DNA from: Salinicola avicenniae
GTDB lineage: Bacteria > Pseudomonadota > Gammaproteobacteria > Pseudomonadales > Halomonadaceae
NCBI RefSeq assembly: GCF_023736115.1
Contig: NZ_JAKQZC010000001.1
Coordinates: forward strand, 496,001 to 560,000
Reading direction: 5' to 3'
DNA length: 64,000 nt
Below the pieces are notes generated by a model that saw nothing but the letters and a program-made list of their open reading frames with translations, ran no database searches and was not told where the DNA came from. This document shows positions 57,236 to 64,000 of this stretch, piece by piece. Position 1 is the first letter of the stretch; each line of letters starts with the position of its first letter. The position numbers were made by a program, and so were the translations under genes.

Positions 57236-57389
57236 AACGGGCGTAAGGTGGGCGTACAGCGTCAGGGAGACGCCGTGCCAAGGAAGGAGTCGCGGGAAGC
57301 GACCGCCACAAGGACGCATGGCAGGAAGCCATGGCTAGTAGGCAAGGAACCGCAGCGCTATCGACCCGGCCCCCGTGGCCGGGTTTTTT
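57236..57389 (+). ncRNA. CsrB/RsmY/RsmZ-type CsrA-sponge small RNA (candidate)
   Basis: About 150 nt of non-coding sequence with seven GGA motifs (57266, 57282, 57286, 57295, 57312, 57324, 57346). Three are in loops of perfect hairpins: GCGTC-AGGGA-GACGC (57259-57273), GTCGC-GGGAA-GCGAC (57289-57303) and CATGGC-AGGAA-GCCATG (57317-57333). It ends in the terminator at 57364. This is the design of RNAs that sequester CsrA/RsmA. No open frame crosses it with a ribosome site. The 5' end is estimated. A GacA-like half site lies upstream. Confidence 0.82.
57364..57389 (+). terminator. Intrinsic terminator of the GGA-rich RNA
   Basis: ACCCGGCC (57364-57371) and GGCCGGGT (57377-57384) form a perfect 8-bp stem with loop CCCGT, then TTTTTT overlapping the stem end to 57389. 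It ends the small RNA and faces the direction of transcription from 57236. Confidence 0.93.
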
Positions 57390-57646
57390 GTGTCTATCGT
57401 ATGGGCTCGTACCGCCGTTGTTCGCGCCGTGTGGTGCCTGTTCCACTCTTGTCTTGTGGCGAATGAGAGACGGCGTGACGGCGTAGCCCTGCTCACATGT
57501 CGGTGGCGATGGTCATGCCGAGCCGCACGGCTGACGACCTCTCGACGAGACGCTGGTCTGAGAGGGCCTCGTGGTCGATAGTGAGGGAAACGGCCATGGT
57601 TGACGCCGGTCCGGGCTTGAACAGTGGTCGGAAGAGGAGATGCGTG

Positions 57647-57961
57647 ATGAAAGATACCGCTAGCAGGCTGCGAGCGTTATTGACCGGGTTTTGCCTGGTA
57701 CTGGTAGCTGCCGTGACAACGGCACACGCGCAGGGCGTGGAGAGTGACTCGCGGGCTGGTTCGACGGCGTCGGAGTCATCGTCTCGGCCTACCCAGGTCA
57801 CCCGCCCTACCGATACGAAGGCGTCGGCGTCCCCTCGCGACGAGAACTCGATGACCCGCTACCAGGACCGACAAGCCGAGCAGGCAGAGCGATCCCGCAG
57901 GCTCGGCAGAGATGGCGCCGACCATCAGGGGGCGGCTCGGCAGGAGCGCCGCGATCCTTGA
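57647..57961 (+). CDS. Small secreted, disordered protein
   Basis: A 104-residue protein: signal peptide residues 1-27 (LLTGFCLVLVAAVTTAHA, then Q), followed by a Ser/Thr/Arg-rich region (SRAGSTASESSSRPTQVTRP) and a C-terminal Arg/Glu-rich helix. No domain recognised. AGAGGAGA precedes the ATG at 57647, while an upstream in-frame extension lacks a ribosome site. Possible periplasmic linker or stress protein. Confidence 0.6.
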   Translation: MKDTASRLRALLTGFCLVLVAAVTTAHAQGVESDSRAGSTASESSSRPTQVTRPTDTKASASPRDENSMTRYQDRQAEQAERSRRLGRDGADHQGAARQERRDP

Positions 57962-58018
57962 GCCTTCACTGGCAAGCGGCGCCGGGCCACCGCATGCGGT
58001 GGCAGGGCCTTACCGCTT

Positions 58019-58588
58019 TCAGGTGGGCGCCAGCGTCAGCAGTTCGCGCTCCAGGCTGAAGACGTGGGCGTCGCCGAATCCCAGTTCCCGTAGCGCCGCC
58101 GCCAGATTGAGCAGATAGTCGCGATTGGGGCCGCTGGGGCCATGCGAATCGGCGATCTGACGGGCAATATCTCGCTCTGCCGCCGGTCCGAGGTAGGCTT
58201 CGTTGTCTTCGCCGGCGAGATAGACCACACCCTCTCGGGCCGTCCCGTCATCGAAGCGCATCTCGGTGACGACGCGCAGATAGCCGTTCTTTTCGCGATG
58301 GTCGAGCTGTGCGAATAGAGCCGGCGAGATGCGATAGGCCATGCCGTGACAGGTCGCCCCTTCCTCGGGTACCAGCGTGACCACCCGCCCAGGAGCGTCC
58401 GGCGTGCCACGATGATCGTGGGACCCCTGCCAGAAACGTCTCGTCCAGCCGCGAATCGAGGCCGGGCGACGCTCGAGATAGTCGAAGTCCGCTTTCCAGA
58501 TCAGTGAACCGTAGCCGAATAACCAGACCGACTCATGGCCATCGAAGTGAGTCATCCGGCGATTGTGCGCGGTGGTGTCGAGTGACAT
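58019..58588 (-). CDS. chaC: ChaC-family gamma-glutamylcyclotransferase
   Basis: A 189-residue enzyme that cleaves glutathione to 5-oxoproline and cysteinylglycine. It has the family VWLFGYGSLIWKADFDYLER near the N-terminus and the catalytic Glu in LDHREKNGYLRV. The ATG at 58588 has a weak site; a start at 58555 (MTHFDGHES) is possible. It is convergent with the small secreted protein gene. Confidence 0.88.
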   Translation of the reverse strand: MSLDTTAHNRRMTHFDGHESVWLFGYGSLIWKADFDYLERRPASIRGWTRRFWQGSHDHRGTPDAPGRVVTLVPEEGATCHGMAYRISPALFAQLDHREKNGYLRVVTEMRFDDGTAREGVVYLAGEDNEAYLGPAAERDIARQIADSHGPSGPNRDYLLNLAAALRELGFGDAHVFSLERELLTLAPT

Positions 58589-58669
58589 GAGAACCCGTAG
58601 CCGTGGGTGAAGCAGGCAATATGCGGGGCGGGTTGGCGTTTCTCAAGCCTGGCCATCAGGCCCGGTACC

Positions 58670-58942
58670 CTACCAGTGCCGTTGCGGATCGTTTAGCCAC
58701 TGGCTGACCGGGCCGATGCCGTCGGCACACCAAGGCTCGCTCAGGCGAGTGATGAAGAAGTCGGTCTTGCTACCGAAGGCGCGCGTCAGGCGCGAACGCA
58801 GAAACTCGATCGGGTTGGTCGACTCGATCAACCAGGCCGTGCTGAAAAGGCGCGTCGTCTCGAAGCGATCGAGCATGGTTTCCAGCCGGTGTCGGTCCAT
58901 CCGCCCCAGCGGTCTGTCGAAAGTCAGGCAGTAAATGCCCAT
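58670..58942 (-). CDS. Small protein with Cas2-like pattern
   Basis: A 90-residue protein MGIYCLTFDRPLGRMDRHRL with the ferredoxin-like beta-alpha-beta pattern seen in Cas2-fold stand-alone proteins (a first beta strand ending in Asp, RFETTRLFSTAWLIESTNP, and a KTDFFITRLSEPW strand). No CRISPR or cas gene is near, so it is not an adaptation module. Such stand-alone versions are common in proteobacteria with unknown function. AAGGAG lies before the ATG. Confidence 0.65.
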   Translation of the reverse strand: MGIYCLTFDRPLGRMDRHRLETMLDRFETTRLFSTAWLIESTNPIEFLRSRLTRAFGSKTDFFITRLSEPWCADGIGPVSQWLNDPQRHW

Positions 58943-59032
58943 GACGCACTCCTTGCTGTCGATTGCTCGCTACCGATTGACCGTTCTGCCGTTCAGCCTA
59001 GGAGGTTCTCGCGTAACTGTCTTTAGCATCGG

Positions 59033-60424
59033 TCAATGCTTGGCGGCGTCCCCGGTATCGCAGTGGTCACGGGGCAGGATCAAGTTGAGCACGATGGAGG
59101 CCAGGGCGCCCGGGATCAGGCCGGACTCGAGCAGCACGCCGATCTGTTGAGGCGCATTCTCGTAAAGTCCGCTCTGAGCCGGCAGGCCGATCGCCAACGC
59201 CAGCGAGACGCCGACGATCAGCATGTTGCGTTTGTTGAACGCCGCGTGAGAGAGCATTTTCACGCCAGCGCTGGCAATCATTCCGAACATGATGATCACG
59301 GCGCCGCCCAGCACCGCTGCGGGGATCGCCGAGACGATCGCGCCGAGTTTGGGCACGAGACCGGCCAGCACCAGGAAGGCGCCGCCGATCGCGACCACGA
59401 AGCGGCTGGCGACGCCGGTCAGCGCCACCAGGCCGACGTTCTGGCTGAAGCTGATCTGCGGAAAGGCGCCGAACAGGGCGGCGAAGCTGCTGGATAGGCC
59501 GTCGGCCATGACGCCGCCGGAGAGTTCGCGCGGTGTCGCCTCGCGCTCGGCGCCGCCGATCGCCGTGCCGGAGATATCGCCGATCGATTCGGCGCACGTC
59601 ACCACGGCCATCAGCGCGATCGCGAGAATTGCTACCGGGTCGAAGGCGAGGCCGACCTGGAAAGGTATCGGCAACTGGAACCAGCGGGCATCGCCGACCT
59701 TGGCAAAGTCGAGCAGGCCCATCGGCGCCGCGACTACGCAACCGACCAGAATGCCGATCAGCACCGCCGCTTCGGAGAGAAACCCGCGACAGAACTGGTG
59801 AAAGGCCACGGTCACGACGAATACCAGTGCGGCCAGCAGCAGGTGATGGGGCGCCCCGAAGTCCGAGGCGCCGACGCCACCGCCGACATAGGCGAAGCCA
59901 ACCGGCAGCAGCAGAATGCCGATCAGCAGCACGAAGGTGCCCGAGACCACCGGCGGGAAGAAGACGCTCAGGCGTTTGTAGAAGAGCCCGACCACGGCCA
60001 TCGCCAACCCGCCGACCAGCGCACCCCCGAAGACCGCGGGCAAGCCTTGGCTGGCCGCGATGGGGATCATCACCGGCACGAAGCCGAAGCTGGTGCCCAT
60101 GACGATCGGCAGGCGAGCCCCGAGCGGCCCGACGCCGAGTGTCTGTACCAGCGTCGCCACGCCGGCAACGAACATCGCCATTTGCACCAGAAACATCGTA
60201 TCGGCGCCGGAGAGCCCGGCCGCGCCGGCGATGATCAGCGGTACGGCGGCATTGCTGACAAACATGGCCAGCACGTGTTGTATACCGAGAGGAATGGCTT
60301 TCCGCAGCGGCGGAAGATAGTCGACGTCACGTAGCCTGGCGTCGGTTTTTTCTGCCGTGAACGGCTGTTTTCGGGGCGTCGCCGTGTCGACAACCGGGGA
60401 TCTCGAGGCGGCTTCCTGGCTCAT
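59033..60424 (-). CDS. NCS2-family nucleobase permease (xanthine/urate type)
   Basis: A 463-residue transporter with fourteen predicted helices. Family motifs: VVTCAESIGDISGTAIGG with the key Glu of helix 8, and ISFSQNVGLVALTGVASRFV of helix 10 (compare NxxxxSxxTGVASR in XanQ). Predicted to import xanthine, urate or uracil with a proton or sodium. CCGGAG precedes the ATG. The upstream palindrome at 60476-60493 may be an operator. Nearby M20 hydrolase and amidase genes suggest a purine, hydantoin or related pathway. Confidence 0.87.
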   Translation of the reverse strand: MSQEAASRSPVVDTATPRKQPFTAEKTDARLRDVDYLPPLRKAIPLGIQHVLAMFVSNAAVPLIIAGAAGLSGADTMFLVQMAMFVAGVATLVQTLGVGPLGARLPIVMGTSFGFVPVMIPIAASQGLPAVFGGALVGGLAMAVVGLFYKRLSVFFPPVVSGTFVLLIGILLLPVGFAYVGGGVGASDFGAPHHLLLAALVFVVTVAFHQFCRGFLSEAAVLIGILVGCVVAAPMGLLDFAKVGDARWFQLPIPFQVGLAFDPVAILAIALMAVVTCAESIGDISGTAIGGAEREATPRELSGGVMADGLSSSFAALFGAFPQISFSQNVGLVALTGVASRFVVAIGGAFLVLAGLVPKLGAIVSAIPAAVLGGAVIIMFGMIASAGVKMLSHAAFNKRNMLIVGVSLALAIGLPAQSGLYENAPQQIGVLLESGLIPGALASIVLNLILPRDHCDTGDAAKH

Positions 60425-60475
60425 GATGGGCTCCGGGCGCGTTATTGTTGTGTCGCGTTAGGGCTACTGTAGAGA

Positions 60476-60493
60476 TTTTTTGTGTACAAAAAA
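60476..60493. promoter_or_regulatory. Palindrome upstream of the NCS2 permease, GntR-like operator
   Basis: TTTTTTGT GT ACAAAAAA is a perfect 8-bp inverted repeat around a two-base centre. The TTGTGTACAA core resembles GntR-family (FadR/VanR subgroup) operators. It lies 52 bp upstream of the permease start. Confidence 0.5.
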
Positions 60494-60524
60494 ACCGATA
60501 GACACTCGCGATGCTCGACAACGC

Positions 60525-61037
60525 TCATGGCGGATCCGGCCACCAGCGCGATAGCGCCTCGTCGGCGCGTCGTTTGATGTCTTCATCGAGGTAGACCGAG
60601 ACGGCCACCAGTGCCGCGGCCAGCACGCTGGCATCGTCGGTATAGCCGACGCCTGCGATGAAGTCCGGAATCGCGTCGAGCGGGGAGATAAAGTAGCCCA
60701 GTGCACCGACGATCGTGGATTTGGCCCACACCGGCACGTCGGGACGCTTGAGCACGAAATAGAGTTCGAGCGCCTTGCGCGCACCTTCTCGTCCGGTTTG
60801 CCTGCCGACGCGTGTCAGCTTGTGCCAGAAGCGTTTATCGCTGTAGGCCGCGCGGTGCGGTGCAGTGTCGAACGCACCCGACGACCGGGCTTCGGTGACG
60901 CGAACTCGATCGTCGTCGGTGCAATCCGCCGTATGGCGTGGCTCGTCGATAGGGTGGGATGGCTCTTGCCGGTCAATGGCATCGCCGGCGGTGCGGTTGC
61001 GCCGGAAGAGGCGAGGGACGCGTGGGGTGGCGGGCAT
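60525..61037 (-). CDS. DUF1232 (YkvA-type) membrane-associated protein
   Basis: A 170-residue protein with a long charged N-terminal part (residues 1-90) and a C-terminal DUF1232 domain: WAKSTIVGALGYFISPLDAI with PDFIAGVGYTDDASVLAAAL, which is the family signature. The C-terminal domain carries one or two short hydrophobic segments. Function unknown. Confidence 0.8.
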   Translation of the reverse strand: MPATPRVPRLFRRNRTAGDAIDRQEPSHPIDEPRHTADCTDDDRVRVTEARSSGAFDTAPHRAAYSDKRFWHKLTRVGRQTGREGARKALELYFVLKRPDVPVWAKSTIVGALGYFISPLDAIPDFIAGVGYTDDASVLAAALVAVSVYLDEDIKRRADEALSRWWPDPP

Positions 61038-61117
61038 GGCCGGGCTCCGTCTTGGACCGTCTTTCCAGTCTAGTCAGCGTGACGACGACGGCACAACGGC
61101 GCCCGGCAGGGACGGAA

Positions 61118-61393
61118 TCAGTCCTTCACGCCGCCGTCGAAGTCGATCTCGAGGCTGAGGGCCGCGTTGAGTGGCAGATTGTTCACGCTGAGCGCGTGCT
61201 CGGTCATCTTGCGAATCAGCGTTTCGTACTCGTCGCCACCGCGCTCCTTGATCGCCTTGACCTGATTTTCCGACAGGTTTTCGCTACCCAGATAGTTCTT
61301 GGCCGTCTTGCGCAGTGCATTGCCCGCCTCGCCGCCGGTGAGAGTGTGAAACTCATCGGCGTCCATGCCGTCGTTATGGACCAGGATTTCCAT
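61118..61393 (-). CDS. Small conserved hypothetical protein
   Basis: A 91-residue soluble protein MEILVHNDGMDADEFHTLTG, with no recognised domain. AAGGAG lies eight bases before the ATG at 61393. It might be an acidic helical protein (SENLSENQVKAIKERGGDEY). Its neighbours do not suggest a function. Confidence 0.6.
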   Translation of the reverse strand: MEILVHNDGMDADEFHTLTGGEAGNALRKTAKNYLGSENLSENQVKAIKERGGDEYETLIRKMTEHALSVNNLPLNAALSLEIDFDGGVKD

Positions 61394-61682
61394 GTCGAAC
61401 ACTCCTTGTGATGTGACGTTGTGGCACTCAAAACCTAGTCGTCCCCAGCGCTTCGCTCAAATGCTGTCGATGAAAATTTGATGCATCATGATTTGACGCC
61501 GCCTGGAAAGCGGAGTAACGAATGACAGTTGGCGGCATGGCCGCACTCACGTGTCTTGGCGACGTCATGCCATGGCGACGATGATAGCGACGATGTCGAA
61601 GCCTCTCGTTTCAGGCAATACGCTCCTTAGGTAACTCGATCCTCAAGTAACTCGCTCTTCAGGTAACAACAAGGACAATCGC

Positions 61683-62975
61683 ATGACCCCGGCAACGACC
61701 GACCTGACTCCGATCCGTACCGCCGTCGACGGCAAACGTCTGTGGCAAAGTCTGATGGCGCTGGCCGTTATCGGCGCCACGCCCAAAGGCGGCAACAATC
61801 GCCAGGCGCTGACCGAACTCGACCGCGAAGGGCGCGATCTGCTGACGCGCTGGTGTGAAGCCGAAGGGCTGACGGTGCGCTTTGATGCCATCGGCAACCT
61901 GTTCGCCCGACGCGCCGGTCGTCAGCCCGACGCCGACCCGGTGGCGATCGGCAGCCATATCGATACCCAGCCCACCGGTGGCAAGTTCGATGGCTGTTTC
62001 GGCGTGTTGGCCGCGCTCGAGGTGATCCGCACGCTCAACGCCCAGGATATCGAGACCGAACGGCCGATCGAACTGGTCTCCTGGACCAACGAGGAGGGCT
62101 GCCGGTTCGCCCCCTGCATGATGGGCTCCGGTGTCTTTACGGGACAACTCTCGCTCGAGGCAGCCCGCGCGCGTGCCGATGTCGACGGCATCACCGCCGG
62201 CGAGGCGCTGGATGCCATCGGCTATGCCGGCCGTGATGCCGATTGTCCGCGACGTTTCGCCGGCTACCTCGAAGCCCATATCGAGCAGGGGCCGATCCTC
62301 GAGGATGAAGGCAAGACCATTGGCGTGGTGACCGGTGCCTTGGGGCTCAAGTGGTTCGACGTGACGCTGACCGGCATGGACGCGCATGCCGGACCGACAC
62401 CGATGCATCTGCGTCGAGACGCGCTGCTTGGCGCCACGCGGGTGGTCGAGGCGGTCAACCGCATCGCCACCGCGCAGGCCCCCGACGGACGCGGTACCGT
62501 CGGCGCCTTCCAGGTCTCGCCCAACTCGCGCAACGTGATTCCCGGACAGGTCACGCTGAGCGTCGATTTCCGCCATAGCGACGACAAGACGCTGGCCGCG
62601 ATCGTTGACGAGTTTCGCCGTACGCTCGATGGCATCGCCGCCGAGACCGGTCTCGGGATCGAGATCACGCCTACCGCCGACTACCCGCCCCAGCATTTCG
62701 ACCGCGCCTGCATCGACGCCGTGCGCCGCGGCACCGAGGCGCATGCGTATGCCCATCGAGAGATCGTCAGCGGCGCTGGACACGATGCCGTATTCGTCGC
62801 TGACGTGGCACCGACGGCGATGATCTTCATCCCTTGCGAGAACGGTATCAGTCACAACGAGAGCGAGTACGCTACGCCCACGGACGTGACCGCCGGTGCC
62901 AACGTGCTGCTGCACGCCACGCTCGAGTTGGCCGGTCAGACGGCTAAAGTCACGGCGGCGGAGACTGATGCATGA
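61683..62975 (+). CDS. M20-family N-carbamoyl-amino acid hydrolase/allantoate amidohydrolase
   Basis: A 430-residue metal-dependent amidase. The metal ligands lie in IGSHIDTQPTGGKFDGCFGV (His, Asp) and SWTNEEGCRFAPCMMGSGVF (Glu pair). The dimerisation-lid motif TGMDAHAGPTPM is present, and the C-terminal SGAGHDAVFVAD holds the final His. The pattern fits L-carbamoylase or allantoate amidohydrolase. AAGGA lies ten bases before the ATG. It overlaps the amidase gene by four bases (ATGA). Confidence 0.88.
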   Translation: MTPATTDLTPIRTAVDGKRLWQSLMALAVIGATPKGGNNRQALTELDREGRDLLTRWCEAEGLTVRFDAIGNLFARRAGRQPDADPVAIGSHIDTQPTGGKFDGCFGVLAALEVIRTLNAQDIETERPIELVSWTNEEGCRFAPCMMGSGVFTGQLSLEAARARADVDGITAGEALDAIGYAGRDADCPRRFAGYLEAHIEQGPILEDEGKTIGVVTGALGLKWFDVTLTGMDAHAGPTPMHLRRDALLGATRVVEAVNRIATAQAPDGRGTVGAFQVSPNSRNVIPGQVTLSVDFRHSDDKTLAAIVDEFRRTLDGIAAETGLGIEITPTADYPPQHFDRACIDAVRRGTEAHAYAHREIVSGAGHDAVFVADVAPTAMIFIPCENGISHNESEYATPTDVTAGANVLLHATLELAGQTAKVTAAETDA

Positions 62976-64000
62976 GTCATAACATCGATACGCCAGCAAC
63001 CGCGCTGCACGCGCTGCACGCGCTGACCGCGCAGGAAGCGTTGGAAGGCTTTGCCAGCGGCGCATTCTCTCCGGTCGAGCTGACCGCCGACTGCCTGTCG
63101 CGGATCGAGCGCTTCAATCCGGTGGTCAACGCCTTCTGCCATGTCGATGCCGACGGCGCGATGGCCGCAGCGCGCGAAGCCGAAGCGCGCTGGCAGCGTG
63201 GGGCACCGAAGGGGCCGCTCGACGGTGTTCCGGCGACGATCAAGGACCTGACGCTGACGGTCGGCATGCCGACCCGCAAGGGCTCGACGACAACGGCTGA
63301 ACTGACCATGGCGACCGGCCCGTGGGAGATCGATGCGCCCTTTACCGCGATGATGCGCGAGGCGGGCGCCGTGCTGCTGGGCAAGACCACCACGCCGGAG
63401 TTCGGCTGGAAGGGCGTCACCGACAATCCGCTCTACGGCATCACCCGCAACCCCTGGAACCCCGAGCTGACCGCCGGTGGTTCCTCCGGTGGTGCTGGGG
63501 CGGCGGCCGCGCTCAATCTGGGGCTTCTGCATCAGGGCAGCGATGCCGGCGGCTCGATCCGCATTCCGTGCGGCTTTACCGGGACCTTTGGCCTCAAGCC
63601 GACCTTCGGCTTCATTCCGCAGTGGCCGGCCAGCGCGATGACTACGCTCTCGCACCTGGGGCCGATGACGCGCAACGCCGCCGACAGCGCGCTGATGCTG
63701 TCGGTCATCGCGCAGCCGGATCCGCGCGATGGCTACGCGGGGCCGGCATGCTCGCTCGACTGGCTGGCAGCACCGCCGGCCGATCTCACGGGCATGCGCA
63801 TCGCCTACAGCCGGGATCTCGGCTATGTATCGGTGGCACCGGATATCCTGCGGGCAGTCGATGCGGCAGTGGCGCATCTGCGCGCGCTGGGTGCCGAGGT
63901 CATCGAGTGTGACCCGGGCTTCGACTCGCCCCAGCAGACCTTCGACACCCTCTGGCACGCCGGCGCCTCGCGGCTGCTGGATGGCCTCGACGACGCGCAG
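62972..64000 (+). CDS. Amidase signature-family protein, cut by window edge
   Basis: The first 343 residues of an amidase of the GatA/AtzF family. The Ser-cisSer-Lys triad is visible: Lys in VPATIKDLTLTVG, Ser in TAGGSSGGAGAAAAL and the nucleophile Ser in GSDAGGSIRIPCGFTGTFGL. The start ATG at 62972 overlaps the M20 gene stop (ATGA), so the two form a coupled operon for breaking amide or ureide bonds. The C-terminus is outside the window. Allophanate hydrolase-like or a broad amidase are both possible. Confidence 0.88.
   Translation, partial: MSHNIDTPATALHALHALTAQEALEGFASGAFSPVELTADCLSRIERFNPVVNAFCHVDADGAMAAAREAEARWQRGAPKGPLDGVPATIKDLTLTVGMPTRKGSTTTAELTMATGPWEIDAPFTAMMREAGAVLLGKTTTPEFGWKGVTDNPLYGITRNPWNPELTAGGSSGGAGAAAALNLGLLHQGSDAGGSIRIPCGFTGTFGLKPTFGFIPQWPASAMTTLSHLGPMTRNAADSALMLSVIAQPDPRDGYAGPACSLDWLAAPPADLTGMRIAYSRDLGYVSVAPDILRAVDAAVAHLRALGAEVIECDPGFDSPQQTFDTLWHAGASRLLDGLDDAQ

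Overview
This is a chromosomal segment from a high-GC gammaproteobacterium. The most likely home is the Halomonadaceae (Halomonas, Salinicola or Chromohalobacter type). The reasons are the roughly 60-65% GC coding style, TRAP transport, a UbiM-type ubiquinone hydroxylase, a short-form 6-phosphogluconate dehydrogenase, paired malate:quinone oxidoreductases and many LysR regulators. The family assignment is an inference; no rRNA, tRNA, phage or insertion sequence was seen. About 63 protein genes cover most of the window, and the genes at both edges are cut.

Layout. 1-7.7 kb: a cut HAD phosphatase, ghrA with a divergent LysR gene, and a minus-strand operon dctP-dctQ-dctM-rraA-like-ggt-like. 7.9-13.3 kb: serine hydrolase, TDT-family carrier with divergent LysR, DUF2501 protein, small protein, ubiM. 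13.4-18.7 kb: gnd, then nrdHIEF (class Ib ribonucleotide reductase) behind an NrdR-like box and a Fur-like box that lies over the nrdH start codon. 18.8-25.7 kb: Spy-like duplicated periplasmic protein, Nudix hydrolase, ClsC-like phospholipase D protein, a receptor-less chemotaxis protein with a sigma-28 promoter, and an MFS/TetR pair. 25.8-27.7 kb: a yybP-ykoY manganese riboswitch with mntP, then arfA, whose leader is an exact ten-copy array of a 17-bp repeat ending at its Shine-Dalgarno sequence, then a cyclodeaminase-like gene. 27.9-31.6 kb: a Tar-type chemotaxis receptor, rhtA and a divergent XRE-cupin regulator.

32-47.6 kb is a catabolic block: flavin monooxygenase, Rid-family protein lacking the usual catalytic arginine, DUF1028 protein, PhyH-type dioxygenase, a four-gene polar amino acid ABC importer, LysR, class II aldolase, a NitT/TauT-type ABC importer, and a three-subunit molybdenum hydroxylase of the PaoABC/YagTSR type. 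An AmpC-type class C beta-lactamase, a gluconolactonase-like protein, AcuI and two tandem mqo genes follow (47.7-55.1 kb).

55.1-64 kb: small secreted proteins, gamma-class carbonic anhydrase, thioredoxin-like protein, chaC, a Cas2-like small protein, an NCS2 nucleobase permease, DUF1232 protein, and an M20 carbamoylase/allantoate-amidohydrolase-type gene overlapping a cut amidase gene. Between the thioredoxin-like gene and the next small gene is an unannotated RNA with seven GGA motifs, three in perfect hairpin loops, and a strong terminator: a CsrB/RsmY/RsmZ-type sponge RNA. About 1.5 kb before it, the leader of a small secreted protein carries a tandem array of GGA mini-hairpins.

The strongest candidates for something undescribed are the arfA repeat leader, the Csr/Rsm-type RNA, the GGA repeat leader, and the FMO/Rid/DUF1028/PhyH uptake-and-oxidation cluster.
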